From positions 1-34,378 of the forward strand of contig JBBECS010000012.1 of NCBI GenBank assembly GCA_040881685.1: 34,378 nt of DNA, given 5' to 3'. Of this stretch, positions 20,129 to 28,257 are shown piece by piece. Each line of letters starts with the position of its first letter. Positions within the stretch are counted from its first letter, which is position 1. Source of the DNA: Acidimicrobiia bacterium (GTDB taxonomy: Bacteria > Actinomycetota > Acidimicrobiia > IMCC26256 > PALSA-555). The position numbers were made by a program, and so were the translations under genes. The notes under the pieces are model-generated. The model was not told the DNA's origin. It did no database searches and saw only the letters and a program-made list of their open reading frames with translations.

Positions 20129-20650
20129 CTAGATGAGCTCCTTCAGCTGATCAAGGCGGTGACGGACGGAGCCGTCGATGACGGTGTCGCCGACGCGCGC
20201 AACCAGTCCGCCGAGCACCGACGGGTCGATGACCACCTTCACCTCGACGTTCTTGCCGGTCGCAGTACTGAGCGCCGCGGCAAGCCGCTCGAGCTGGCCG
20301 TCATCGAGTGGCACGGCGCTGCGCACCTCGGCCACCTCGTGCTCACGCTCGGCCGCAGCCAGCTCGACGAACCGGTTGACGATCTCGGGCAGATCGGCGG
20401 CTTGCCCGGCTGCGACGAGCATCGAGGCCAACGCGGTGCTCGTGGCGAGCGCCTTGTTGCCCATGAGCTCCTCGATCACGGCGATCCGCCGCTCTACGGG
20501 CAGCTTCGGGTCGGTGAGCCCCATGCGCAGATCGTCGGAGCTCTCGTAGGTGCGCGCCAGTCGGAACAGGTCATCTTCGACCGCAGCCAGATGACCTTCA
20601 GCGCGCGCAACCTGAAGGAGCGACTCGGCGTACGCGTCGACCTTGCTCAT
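20129..20650 (-). CDS. atpH: F1Fo ATP synthase delta subunit
   Basis: 173 aa. Peripheral-stalk subunit linking F1 to b (OSCP homologue). The N-terminal six-helix domain begins [16 protein letters not shown]. The C-terminal domain carries the family signature [37 protein letters not shown]. The ATG at 20650 has GGAG six bases upstream, supplied by repeat F. Unlike mycobacteria, where b and delta are fused, delta and b are separate genes here. Confidence 0.97.
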   Translation of the reverse strand: MSKVDAYAESLLQVARAEGHLAAVEDDLFRLARTYESSDDLRMGLTDPKLPVERRIAVIEELMGNKALATSTALASMLVAAGQAADLPEIVNRFVELAAAEREHEVAEVRSAVPLDDGQLERLAAALSTATGKNVEVKVVIDPSVLGGLVARVGDTVIDGSVRHRLDQLKELI

Positions 20651-20702
20651 GGGTCGCTCCGCTGCGCCCTCCCGGCCGTCCGGCCAGGGCTCCGCTGCGC
20701 TC
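20651..20702 (-). repeat. Structured repeat family 3, copy F (atpF-atpH junction)
   Basis: The 45 bases at 20656-20700 match copy G (21443-21399, opposite strand) at 41 of 45 positions. The core hairpin is GGCCG-TC-CGGCC flanked by CCCT and AGGG. In G this outer pair is TCCT/AGGA, a compensatory change. A 12-base direct repeat, GCTCCGCTGCGC, brackets the hairpin. On the mRNA the element ends six bases before the atpH ATG and includes its ribosome-binding site. Confidence 0.7.
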
Positions 20703-20708
20703 CCGAAG

Positions 20709-21467
20709 TCACTTGCTGTCTCCCACCGAGGCGATGTAGCTGTCCACGAGTGCCATCTGCGTGTCGCGGTCCAGGTTCCGCTCGACGATCCGCTCCGCCA
20801 GCTCGATGGACATCTCGCCCACGCGTTGCTGGAGATCGCTCATCGCGCGGTCGGCCGCGAGCCGGGCGTCTTCTTGCGCTCGGGCACGGATGTCGGCCGC
20901 GTCGCTCTCCGCCCGGGCCACCAGATCGCGTCGCACTTGCTCGGCCGCCTCACGCGCTTCCTCGACGATCCGGTTCGCTTCGACACGGGCGTCGCCGAGC
21001 TGCGCCTCGTACCGAGCCTTTTCCTCCTCGGCCTCGCGCCGAGCCCGCTCGGCACCCTCGAGGTCGCCGCGGATCTTCTCCTCGCGGGCAGCAAGAGCCT
21101 TCTTGAGGCCGGGGAACGCGAACTTCATCAGCGCCACGGCAACGATCAAGAACGCGATGCCACCCCAGAGCAGCTCCGGCGTGGCCGGCGAGATGATGCT
21201 CGGAGACTTCTGGCAGTCCTCGAGTGCGTTACGAAACGCGAGGTACTGATCCTTCGGCGTCGCCAGGTCGATCGCTTCCTCGGTGCAATGGAGCAAGTGC
21301 TCCCCGAACTTCTCACCCGGGTCCGCTGCGGACGCAGGCGCGGCCGCGCCGAACACCGTCATGCCGGCGAGCACACCGGCGAGCATGATCCGACGTGCGC
21401 GAAGCGGAGTCCTGACCGGACGGCCGGGAGGACGCAGCGGAGCAAACCACGGTTGTCGGATGCGCAT
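20709..21467 (-). CDS. atpF: F1Fo ATP synthase b subunit with N-terminal signal peptide
   Basis: 252 aa from ATG 21467, which has AGAGGA nine bases upstream; an in-frame ATG at 21386 (M28) has a weak site. The long amphipathic coiled coil (about 125-235, KKALAAREEKIRGDLEGAER onward) is the peripheral stalk, after a transmembrane helix at 99-117. Before this helix is an unusual leader: a basic stretch, a hydrophobic segment MLAGVLAGMTVFG (28-40), and a cleavage-like PASA-AD (about 45-49). A segment of about 50 residues with C61 and C85 follows and would lie outside the membrane. Typical b (about 156-170 aa) starts directly with the membrane helix. Residues 9-23 are encoded by repeat G. Confidence 0.93.
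   Translation of the reverse strand: MRIRQPWFAPLRPPGRPVRTPLRARRIMLAGVLAGMTVFGAAAPASAADPGEKFGEHLLHCTEEAIDLATPKDQYLAFRNALEDCQKSPSIISPATPELLWGGIAFLIVAVALMKFAFPGLKKALAAREEKIRGDLEGAERARREAEEEKARYEAQLGDARVEANRIVEEAREAAEQVRRDLVARAESDAADIRARAQEDARLAADRAMSDLQQRVGEMSIELAERIVERNLDRDTQMALVDSYIASVGDSK
21399..21443 (-). repeat. Structured repeat family 3, copy G, inside the atpF reading frame
   Basis: Inverted copy of F, 41/45 identical, encoding residues 9-23 of the atpF product (proline/arginine-rich). The stem is retained with one G-U pair and one compensated C-G to T-A pair. If atpF starts at ATG 21386 instead, this copy is an intergenic leader like the others. Confidence 0.65.
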
Positions 21468-21496
21468 GACGCGCTTCCTCTCTCTCGGTGTGACTG

Positions 21497-21790
<294 letters not shown>

Positions 21791-22570
21791 TCAGTGCTCG
21801 GGATGGGCTGCTTCGGCGATGTATACGGCGGTCAGGATCGTGAAGATGTAGGCCTGGAGCACCGACACCAAGACCTCGAACGCGGTGAATGCGACCAGGC
21901 CCAGGAAGGGCAGCGGTGCGAACGCCAGCTGGATGATCCCGCTGTTCCGGACGATCGCCAGCTCGTTCACCATGATGGCGAAGATCGTCAGCAGAACGTG
22001 CCCGGCCGTCATGTTGGCGAAGAGTCGGATGGCCAGGGAGAACGGGCGCATCAGGAAGATCGAGAAGAACTCGATCGGTACGACCAGGAACTTCAGCGCC
22101 AGCGGGACGCCGGACGGGTTTATCGCTTTCCAGATGTAACCCGGGCCTTGGTGGATGAAGCCGACCACGATGAACGTGGCCCAGCTGAGGAGCGCGAGGA
22201 ACAGCGGAATCGCGAGTCGCGACGTGGCAGGAAACTGGATTCCCGGCACGATCGACCAGATGTTGATGAAGAAGATCCAGAAGAAGAGCGTCGCGAAGAA
22301 CGGCGTCCACTTCTGTGCCTCTTCAGCGCCGACCGTCTGGAGGCTGACGTTCTCCTCGATGGCCACGTAGCCCATCTCGGCCACGTTCTGGATGCCCACC
22401 GGTACGAGCGCACGCTTGCGCGCACCGAGCCCGAAAATCGCGATGCAGATCGCCGTGGAGACGAACGCCATGAGCGCGGTCTTGTTGAATGCGAGTGCAG
22501 TGTTCTCGCTGAAGATCGCGCGCCAGTCGAAGATCTCGTTCAGGCTCGGGAGCAGCTCGGCGAAGATCAC
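21791..22570 (-). CDS. atpB: F1Fo ATP synthase a subunit
   Basis: 259 aa, five to six transmembrane helices. The essential stator Arg is R182 in RPFSLAIRLFANMTAGH. NPSGVPLALKFLVVPIEFFS and the C-terminal LVSVLQAYIFTILTAVYIAEA are diagnostic. The GTG start overlaps the preceding gene's stop as GTGA and has no ribosome-binding site of its own, so it is translationally coupled. Confidence 0.98.
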   Translation of the reverse strand: MIFAELLPSLNEIFDWRAIFSENTALAFNKTALMAFVSTAICIAIFGLGARKRALVPVGIQNVAEMGYVAIEENVSLQTVGAEEAQKWTPFFATLFFWIFFINIWSIVPGIQFPATSRLAIPLFLALLSWATFIVVGFIHQGPGYIWKAINPSGVPLALKFLVVPIEFFSIFLMRPFSLAIRLFANMTAGHVLLTIFAIMVNELAIVRNSGIIQLAFAPLPFLGLVAFTAFEVLVSVLQAYIFTILTAVYIAEAAHPEH

Positions 22571-23019
22571 GACTCACCCACCCCGCTCGCAACCCGCTTG
22601 GGCTTCAACCCTGGCGACGCCAGCGAGAAGCTGACGTACCGCAGCTCCCACACGAGAAGACCGCCATACGCGAGGAGCAACGCACCGCAGAACACGGGCC
22701 AATCGACGATTTCGAGCGCCTTCACACCGGCGCCCACCGCGGTGATCAGCGCGAGCCGGCCGACGAAACCGAACAACGCGACGCCCATGAGCAGGTTCGG
22801 GTTCCGACGCGCCGCCCAGCCGAGACTGAGCGCGGCGATGAGCCAGTTGGCCACGACCACGACCACCGCAAGGGCGACCGCGGCGACCGCGTCCCAGCCT
22901 CGCCAGATTCCGACGCCGACCATGACGATCGGAGAAACGATCGCCGCGCGTCGGGCGAGGTCCAGCGCGATGCGCATCTCGATCGGGTCAGCCACGGGCT
23001 GCGCGGCGGGCGAGGTCAC
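22567..23019 (-). CDS. atpI: ATP synthase subunit I-like membrane protein
   Basis: 150 aa, four predicted transmembrane helices (about 25-45, 48-68, 77-97, 103-124). Position and hydropathy fit the AtpI / ATP synthase I family, which assists c-ring assembly and may affect Mg2+ supply; sequence conservation in this family is weak, so the call leans on synteny. It overlaps the upstream and downstream genes by 4 nt each (GTGA). Confidence 0.75.
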   Translation of the reverse strand: MTSPAAQPVADPIEMRIALDLARRAAIVSPIVMVGVGIWRGWDAVAAVALAVVVVVANWLIAALSLGWAARRNPNLLMGVALFGFVGRLALITAVGAGVKALEIVDWPVFCGALLLAYGGLLVWELRYVSFSLASPGLKPKRVASGVGES

Positions 23020-23285
23020 GCCGGGCCTCGACGGGTCCAGGGCTTGCCCGCCTCGTCGTGGGTGACCCGGTACTCGTACCGGTAGTACGCGGATGCGAAC
23101 GAGGCCGCGACGCCGAACACCGCGAACAGCAAGAGGAAGATCGGACCAGTGCCCACGCGGCTGTCGAGGAACGCTCCGATGAGGCCGAAGACCACCGGCG
23201 CCGTGACCATCGCGAGCCCGTGGCTGAGGGCATCCCCGGACGGCGGGGGCACAAGCATCGGTCGCTGCCGGTGGCGGGCGTTCAT
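23016..23285 (-). CDS. AtpZ/AtpI-family small membrane protein
   Basis: 89 aa. Two transmembrane helices: GLAMVTAPVVFGLIGAFLDSRVG and IFLLLFAVFGVAASFASAYY. The first helix, ending in the G-x-x-L-D-x-x-x-G-T-x-P pattern, is the signature of the AtpZ/AtpI family (PF09527), whose members support ATP synthase assembly. ATG 23285 is preferred because GGGGAG lies eight bases upstream; GTG 23309 is also in frame. It is the first gene of the operon. The predicted transcription start is near 23331. Confidence 0.8.
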   Translation of the reverse strand: MNARHRQRPMLVPPPSGDALSHGLAMVTAPVVFGLIGAFLDSRVGTGPIFLLLFAVFGVAASFASAYYRYEYRVTHDEAGKPWTRRGPA

Positions 23286-23321
23286 GGCCCCGTCTCCCCT
23301 CTCACCCAAGCATCGGGCCGC

Positions 23322-23339
23322 TTGTGAATATTTTCACAA
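23322..23339 (-). promoter_or_regulatory. Perfect CRP-type operator at the atp operon promoter
   Basis: TTGTGAATATTTTCACAA is a perfect inverted repeat containing TGTGA-N6-TCACA, the consensus of CRP-family regulators including actinobacterial Crp/GlxR. It overlaps the end of the -10 box and covers the predicted transcription start, a position that normally gives repression. It is the most AT-rich stretch nearby. Confidence 0.7.
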
Positions 23340-23365
23340 TATACGAGCACCCCCGGCCGGAACAA
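23338..23365 (-). promoter_or_regulatory. Promoter of the atp operon
   Basis: On the minus strand, TTGTTC (23365-23360), a 16-base spacer and TATATT (23343-23338). The start site would fall near 23331, about 45 nt before the first gene. TATTGT shifted by two bases is an alternative -10. Confidence 0.55.
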
Positions 23366-23378
23366 CTCCAAGGGTCCC

Positions 23379-23396
23379 CGCCGCGGGGTCGCGGCG
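23379..23396 (-). terminator. GC hairpin after wecA
   Basis: CGCCGCG (23379-23385), a four-base loop and CGCGGCG (23390-23396) form a 7-bp stem 8 nt after the wecA stop and just before the atp promoter. It has no T-run, so termination is uncertain. It may separate the upstream operon from the atp operon. Confidence 0.35.
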
Positions 23397-23403
23397 CCCT
23401 CTT

Positions 23404-24597
23404 CTAGCCCGAACGCGCCCGGCGGCGCTCCTCGAGATCGACCACGCCCACGTCGGCCGCGAGCTCCGCGGCGCGGGCTTCCGCGGCCGCGGCGTCCTCC
23501 TCACGACGGGTCCGGACCCCGGGATGGAAGTACGTGAACAGCAGCAACCCGAGGGCGCCGAGCGCGATCGGCACCAGCGCGTTGCCTCGGTTCGTGTACG
23601 TGGGGATCAACGCGGCCGCCGAGAGCAGAGCCGTCCACAGCCAGAGGAGCGCCACCGTGCGGCGTGGCCCGTGGCCAAGACGGATGAGCCGGTGATGGAG
23701 GTGCTCGCGGTCGGCAGTCGAGAACGACTGGCGCCGCAGCACCCTTCGGAGGAACGAGAACCCGGTGTCGACGAGCGGAACCGCGAGGATCACGATCGGG
23801 ATCAGCAGCGGGGCGAAGAAGAAGTAGGTCTGCCCGCTGAACTGGTCGGCGGTCCTCCCACCGACCGTGATCGTCGTGACCGCGAGGAGCAACCCGAGGA
23901 ACATCGCTCCCGCGTCGCCCATGAAGATGCGCGCGGGATGCCAGTTGTGGGGCAGGAAGCCCGCGCAGATCGAAACCGCGATCACGGCGATGAGCGGTGC
24001 GATGTTGGATCCGTCGATGAGGCCGGCCTTGAAGAGGCGATCCGAGTACAAGAAGAAGGCCGTCCCCGCGATGATGACGATCCCGGCGGCGAGTCCATCG
24101 AGCCCGTCGATCAGATTCAACGCGTTGGCCAACAGCACGACGGTGAGCACCGTGACCAGCGCCGCCCAGTTCGGCGAGAGAACGACGTAGTCGTAGCTCG
24201 CGAAGGGGACTCGGAAGAACAGCATCGTCACACCGAACAACGAGAGCAGGCTGGCACTCAGGACCTGGCCCGCGACCTTCGCCGGCGGCGACACCTCGCG
24301 CAGGTCGTCGAGCGCGCCGACCATGAACATGACCCCGGCGGCGAGCACCACACCCAACGGCTCCGACGACAACGAGAACATCTCTTTGAACTGGTCGATC
24401 TGGGTGGCCACCGCGAGCGCGGCGAGGAACCCGAGGAACATGCCGGCGCCGCCCAGGGTGGGCGTCGCGTAGGCATGGACGCTGCGCGGCCCCGGGAGCG
24501 ACATCGCCCCGACACGCGTGGCAATCCGGCGAATCAGGAATGTGGAGAGGAACGTGACGAGCGCGCCGACCGCGCCGACCGTCAGGTAGCCAACCAT
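23404..24597 (-). CDS. wecA: Polyprenyl-phosphate GlcNAc/hexosamine-1-phosphate transferase (WecA/MraY family)
   Basis: 397 aa, about eleven transmembrane helices. Transfers a sugar-1-phosphate from a UDP-sugar to decaprenyl/undecaprenyl phosphate, the first step of a cell-envelope glycan. DD at 97-98 (GALDDL), NLIDGLDG (161-168), FMGDAG (225-230) and HLHHR (299-303) are the catalytic and substrate motifs. The HxHHR-type motif favours WecA/Rfe over MraY. The C-terminal tail is a charged Ala/Glu/Arg helix. A gene of this type precedes the atp operon in mycobacteria as well (rfe). Repeat C abuts the ATG; no clear ribosome-binding site is seen. Confidence 0.93.
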   Translation of the reverse strand: MVGYLTVGAVGALVTFLSTFLIRRIATRVGAMSLPGPRSVHAYATPTLGGAGMFLGFLAALAVATQIDQFKEMFSLSSEPLGVVLAAGVMFMVGALDDLREVSPPAKVAGQVLSASLLSLFGVTMLFFRVPFASYDYVVLSPNWAALVTVLTVVLLANALNLIDGLDGLAAGIVIIAGTAFFLYSDRLFKAGLIDGSNIAPLIAVIAVSICAGFLPHNWHPARIFMGDAGAMFLGLLLAVTTITVGGRTADQFSGQTYFFFAPLLIPIVILAVPLVDTGFSFLRRVLRRQSFSTADREHLHHRLIRLGHGPRRTVALLWLWTALLSAAALIPTYTNRGNALVPIALGALGLLLFTYFHPGVRTRREEDAAAAEARAAELAADVGVVDLEERRRARSG

Positions 24598-24664
24598 ACG
24601 ATTCGCTCGCTTACTGCGAGCCGGGGTACCCGGCTCGCGGCCGTGCGCTCACTGGCGAGCGCCC
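24598..24664 (-). repeat. Structured repeat family 1, copy C (glyA-wecA junction)
   Basis: Perfect 10-bp stem, arm GCGAGCCGGG (24616-24625), 3-nt loop (24626-24628), arm 24629-24638. The second hairpin, CGCTCAC (24646-24652) with GCGAGCG (24655-24661), has one mismatch. CGCTCGC at 24604-24610 is the extra copy near the start codon. The fourth stem base is A/T where copy A has T/A and copy B has G/C. Confidence 0.8.
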
Positions 24665-24681
24665 TGCGGGCGCCGCGGCTG

Positions 24682-25938
24682 TCATGAAAGCTCGGGGTAG
24701 GGGGTGAACTTCGAGCAGAGCCGGCCGGCCGCATCCTTCACGTCGTCGGCCACGGCGGTGTCGTCGACGGCCCGCAGCACGTGGGCCAGGAGCGCCGCGA
24801 TCTCGACCATCTCGGGCTCGCCCATGCCCGCGGTGGTGACCGACGCGGTACCGAGCCGCAGGCCGCTCGTGACGAACGGCTTCTCGGGGTCGTTCGGGAT
24901 CGTGTTCTTGTTGGTCGTGATCCCCGCTCGATCGAGCGCCTCCTGCGCGACCTTGCCGGTCACGCCAAACGGTCGGAGGTCGACGAGCATGAGGTGGTTG
25001 TCGGTGCCGCCCGACACGATGCGGAACCCCTCGGCGGTGAGCGCGTCGGCCAGCGCTGCGGCGTTGCGAACGATCTGCGCCACGTAGTCCCGGAACTCAG
25101 GCCGCATCGCTTCGAGGAAGGCCACCGCCTTGGCTGCGATCACGTGCATGAGCGGGCCACCTTGAAGGCCCGGGAACACGCTCTTGTCGATCGCGGCCGC
25201 GTACTGCTCGCGACACAGGATCGCGCCGGCCCGCGGCCCGCGGAGAGTCTTGTGCGTGGTCAACGTGACCACATCCGCGTGCGGGACGGGCGAAGGGTGC
25301 GCTCCACCGGCGACGAGTCCCGCGATGTGCGCCGCGTCGACCAGCAGGAGCGCGCCAACCTCATCGGCCACGGCGCGGAAGGCCTCGAAGTCGATGACCC
25401 GGGGGTACGCCGTCGCGCCCGCCACGATCATCTTCGGCTTGCACTCGCGCGCGATCCGCGCCATCGCGTCGTAGTCGAGGAGCTCCGTGGCATCGTCGAG
25501 GCCGTAGCCCACGAAGTTGAACAGCTTGGCCGAGAAGTTGGGGGCAGCGCCGTGGGTCAGATGACCGCCCTGGTCGAGGGGCATGCCCATGACCGTGTCG
25601 CCCGGCTCGAGAAGTGCGAAGTACGCCGCCATGTTGGCGTTGGCGCCGGAATGGGGCTGGACGTTGGCGTGCTCGGCTCCGAAGAGCTCGCACGCTCGTT
25701 GGCGGGCCAGTTCCTCGGCATCGTCGACGACGTAGTTGCCGCCGTAGTACCGCTTCCGTGGATATCCCTCCGAGTACTTGTTGGTCAGCACAGAACCCTG
25801 CGCCGCGAGCACGGCGAGCGACGTGAAGTTCTCGGACGCGATCAGCTGGATCGTCGTGTTGAGCCGTTCGACCTCGCGACGGATGACGTCGGCGATCTCC
25901 GGGTCGGTGGCCTCGAGTGCCTCAGATGGAGTGGTCAC
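24682..25938 (-). CDS. glyA: Serine hydroxymethyltransferase
   Basis: 418 aa. Interconverts serine and glycine with transfer of a one-carbon unit to tetrahydrofolate. [29 protein letters not shown] (D201) and the PLP-binding lysine K230 in [12 protein letters not shown] are all present, as is GQQGGP-like [11 protein letters not shown] 25938 is chosen over ATG 25944 because it has AGAGGA at proper spacing and overlaps the rpiB stop as GTGA. The rpiB-glyA order before wecA and atp recalls the Firmicute arrangement, where glyA also precedes the atp operon. Confidence 0.98.
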   Translation of the reverse strand: MTTPSEALEATDPEIADVIRREVERLNTTIQLIASENFTSLAVLAAQGSVLTNKYSEGYPRKRYYGGNYVVDDAEELARQRACELFGAEHANVQPHSGANANMAAYFALLEPGDTVMGMPLDQGGHLTHGAAPNFSAKLFNFVGYGLDDATELLDYDAMARIARECKPKMIVAGATAYPRVIDFEAFRAVADEVGALLLVDAAHIAGLVAGGAHPSPVPHADVVTLTTHKTLRGPRAGAILCREQYAAAIDKSVFPGLQGGPLMHVIAAKAVAFLEAMRPEFRDYVAQIVRNAAALADALTAEGFRIVSGGTDNHLMLVDLRPFGVTGKVAQEALDRAGITTNKNTIPNDPEKPFVTSGLRLGTASVTTAGMGEPEMVEIAALLAHVLRAVDDTAVADDVKDAAGRLCSKFTPYPELS

Positions 25939-26384
25939 GCGCATTCCTCTTGTTCGATGGCCTTGATCTGCTCGATGCGCGGGATGTGGCGACCCCCCTC
26001 GAACTCGGTTTCGAACCACGTGCGCACGATGTCGTCGGCAAGTGCCACACCGACGACCCGGGCCCCGATCGAGAGCACGTTGGCGTCGTTGTGCAGTCGA
26101 GAGTACCGAGCTGTGTACAGGTCGTTGCACAGGGCGGCGCGCACCCCATGGACCTTGTTGGCTGCGATCTGCTCACCTTGGCCGCTGCCGCCCAGCACGA
26201 TGCCACGTTCGACCCGGCCGGCACCGACCTCCCTGGCCACGGCGGCGCAGATCGGTGGGTAGTCGACCGGCTCCTCACTCGTCGTCCCGAGGTCGGTCAC
26301 GTCGTGGCCGTCAGCCGCGAGGCGATCCTTCAGGTGCTCCTTGAGGGTGAAGCCGGCATGGTCGGAGCCGATCGCGATGCGCAT
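25935..26384 (-). CDS. rpiB: Ribose-5-phosphate isomerase B
   Basis: 149 aa. Isomerises ribose-5-phosphate and ribulose-5-phosphate in the pentose phosphate pathway. [10 protein letters not shown] at the N-terminus, the phosphate/base loop [20 protein letters not shown] (65-84), and [15 protein letters not shown] are diagnostic. The catalytic Cys of E. coli RpiB is absent; instead E71 in SGQGEQ matches the actinobacterial (mycobacterial) form, where a Glu acts as base. It is the first gene of rpiB-glyA-wecA. Its promoter probably includes TACACT on the minus strand (26440-26435). Confidence 0.96.
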   Translation of the reverse strand: MRIAIGSDHAGFTLKEHLKDRLAADGHDVTDLGTTSEEPVDYPPICAAVAREVGAGRVERGIVLGGSGQGEQIAANKVHGVRAALCNDLYTARYSRLHNDANVLSIGARVVGVALADDIVRTWFETEFEGGRHIPRIEQIKAIEQEECA

Positions 26385-26434
26385 GACCTCACATGGGCTA
26401 GGAGTGCACAGAGGGCTGGGAGTGAGACGTCGCC

Positions 26435-26440
26435 AGTGTA
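26435..26440 (-). promoter_or_regulatory. Candidate -10 box (TACACT) for rpiB-glyA-wecA
   Basis: TACACT about 50 nt before ATG 26384 in the divergent rpiB / RecB-like intergenic region (26385-26497). No clear -35 is seen. The other half of this 113-nt gap carries the leaderless promoter of the opposite gene. Confidence 0.35.
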
Positions 26441-26485
26441 GAAGCCACCCGTCGGAGTGCCCGGGGAGATGCGTCAGGAGGTCGT

Positions 26486-26491
26486 TACCCT
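26486..26491 (+). promoter_or_regulatory. Leaderless -10 box (TACCCT) for RecB-like gene
   Basis: TACCCT, six bases, GTG 26498: the same hexamer and spacing as before prfA. The GGAGG-like sequence at about 26477-26482 is too far (over 15 nt) to serve as a ribosome-binding site. Confidence 0.5.
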
Positions 26492-26497
26492 CACCTC

Positions 26498-28030
26498 GTG
26501 AGGTTCCCCGATGAGTCGAGCGCGCTCGAGGAGCCGATCCCGAAGGTCGCGCCGTGGTTGCTCAGCGCCGCCGACACGTTGTGCGCTCGCAGGCTCCACT
26601 CCGAGTTCACGTGTGTTCCCGGGACGAAGGATCCCTTCAACCGCGGGCGCTTGCGTGAGGTGCTGATCGACGCCGTCCGCACGTTGCACGCAACCGGGAG
26701 CATCCCGCCGACGCCCTCACATCTCGAGCCCGAAGAGCAACGCGTGCTCGAGCACGCGCTCTCGTGGTACCCACGGCTCTTCGAAGGGATCGCTGATGCG
26801 ACGGTCGAGTCACCGATCGCCGAGCCGACCGAGCTCCCCCGGCGTGGCGTACGCCTCGGCGGCTGGGTGGACCTGTGCGTCGTGAGCGCCGCGGGTGGAC
26901 GAGAGCTGCGTCAGCTCGCCTTTGGCGCGCGCGGCGCACCCGAGAGCCCACTCGATCTCCCCGCCATCCGCCTGGCGGTCCTCCGGCTTGCTCAGATGCA
27001 TTGGGTCGAGGACGAGACACTGACGGTCGTGTGGGCCGACGTGCTCCGGGGTGCGCGGCGCGAGACGTCGGTGCGCGTTCCCGACGACCTTGCTCCGATC
27101 GCGACCTGGCTCGACGAGCGCCTCGAGGTGGTCACGTCACGGATGGACGAGTCAGCTGCCGAACCGGGTCGCGACTGCACGACGTGCGGCTTCGTGCCGC
27201 GGTGCCCGGCGCACGAGCTGCGCGGCTCGATGACGAGCCGCAAGGCGGATCGCTTCCCCTCGATCCTCGTGCTGTCGCCGACCTCGCTCGACGCGTGGCG
27301 CCGGTGCCGACGCGAGCTCGGGAACCGCGCGTTGTCCATCCCGCCGAGTGACCCGGAAGGCGGCACGGCGCACGGGCTGTACTTGCACGACATCCTGCGG
27401 TTCGTCCACCAGCAGGGATCCTGCCGTGACGAGCAGCACGTCGCCGAGATCCTCGCCATGCACGGCGCCGACGAGCGCGTGGCCGACGAGATCCGCCGGC
27501 ATGTCACGAAGTGCCCGATCGACGCCGAGTCGGTCGGGCACGAGGTCGAGTGGGTGAGGACCAACCCCAAGCCACCGGTCTTCCTCGCCAGCGCTCGTCT
27601 GGACGCCGTGTGGCGCCGCGACGACGTGCTCGAGATCCGCGACTACAAGACCGGCCAACGCGCCGTCGAGATGACCGCCGACGATCCGCGGGCGCGGCTC
27701 CAGGGCTGGGTGGCCGCACCCCGCGCGGCCGCACTCGGTCTGCGGCTGCGCGTTCGCTACGAGCACCTGTCGCGCGAGGTCGACGAGGACCCCGAGCCGT
27801 GGGAGCCCGACGACGACGACCTCGCGCACGTCGACGAGGAGCTCCGGACGATGGTGGCCGAGATGCGGGCCGAGCGCGAGTGGCACGGTGTCGCCGACGA
27901 GACGATCTGCCGCTACTGCCGGTACCGCTCGATCTGCCCCGACAGCGCCGCCCCGAGCGAACCCGACTGGCCCGCGGTCACGGACCTCGCACTCGATGAA
28001 CTCGAGCTCGATGGCCTCGAAGATCTCTGA
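26498..28030 (+). CDS. Tandem RecB-family (PD-(D/E)XK) nuclease-like protein, N-half inactive
   Basis: 510 aa made of two homologous halves. The second half is a RecB/Cas4-like module: C270, a helix with HDILRFVH (297-304), D369 in ARLDAVW, D382 and K384 in EIRDYKTG, and C471-x2-C474-x5-C480, a four-Cys iron-sulfur cluster pattern. The first half repeats the layout (C29, D125 in GGWVDLCVV, C227-x2-C230-x5-C236). The spacing from first Cys to Cys cluster is nearly identical (198 versus 201), but Q139 and A141 replace the catalytic Asp and Lys. So one nuclease site is intact, one is lost, and both metal clusters are kept. A role in DNA repair or defence is inferred. It is isolated on + among minus-strand housekeeping genes and apparently leaderless. 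Confidence 0.85.
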   Translation: MRFPDESSALEEPIPKVAPWLLSAADTLCARRLHSEFTCVPGTKDPFNRGRLREVLIDAVRTLHATGSIPPTPSHLEPEEQRVLEHALSWYPRLFEGIADATVESPIAEPTELPRRGVRLGGWVDLCVVSAAGGRELRQLAFGARGAPESPLDLPAIRLAVLRLAQMHWVEDETLTVVWADVLRGARRETSVRVPDDLAPIATWLDERLEVVTSRMDESAAEPGRDCTTCGFVPRCPAHELRGSMTSRKADRFPSILVLSPTSLDAWRRCRRELGNRALSIPPSDPEGGTAHGLYLHDILRFVHQQGSCRDEQHVAEILAMHGADERVADEIRRHVTKCPIDAESVGHEVEWVRTNPKPPVFLASARLDAVWRRDDVLEIRDYKTGQRAVEMTADDPRARLQGWVAAPRAAALGLRLRVRYEHLSREVDEDPEPWEPDDDDLAHVDEELRTMVAEMRAEREWHGVADETICRYCRYRSICPDSAAPSEPDWPAVTDLALDELELDGLEDL

Positions 28031-28032
28031 TG

Positions 28033-28257
28033 CTACGCAGCGGTGGGACGGAGATCGATCTCGAGGGTGAGCACGCCGTCGATGAACTCCCAGGACGCGT
28101 CGCCGATCATGGCAAAGTCCTGGTAGTCGAGCTCGGCCTGGGCGATGAGCTTCTGGCGCTCCGGACCCGCCACTGGGGGCAGCGGACGCTCGCGCACCGA
28201 CGCGGCGCGGTCGCGGAATCGCTCGAGCATCGCATCGACATCGAGATCGTCGGCCAT
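28033..28257 (-). CDS. Small acidic protein of unknown function downstream of prmC
   Basis: 74 aa, MADDLDVDAMLERFRDRAAS at the start and a C-terminal beta-like segment (ASWEFIDGVLTLEIDLRPT). The ATG has a strong GGAGGGGGA about six bases upstream; the longer open frame upstream shadows prmC. It is soluble, with no motif I recognise. It follows prmC by 34 nt on the same strand and ends 2 nt from the convergent RecB-like gene. It occupies part of the slot where a Sua5/YrdC gene often lies in actinobacteria, but is far too short to be one. Confidence 0.7.
   Translation of the reverse strand: MADDLDVDAMLERFRDRAASVRERPLPPVAGPERQKLIAQAELDYQDFAMIGDASWEFIDGVLTLEIDLRPTAA

Noticed and set aside
23149-26262. 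Open frames of 512 and 493 aa on + opposite wecA and glyA
   Set aside because: Charged low-complexity translations antisense to unmistakable genes.
26498-28030. RecB-like gene as a Cas4 protein
   Set aside because: Fe-S cysteines and the nuclease motif are shared with Cas4, but the tandem layout, length and lack of any CRISPR context argue against it.
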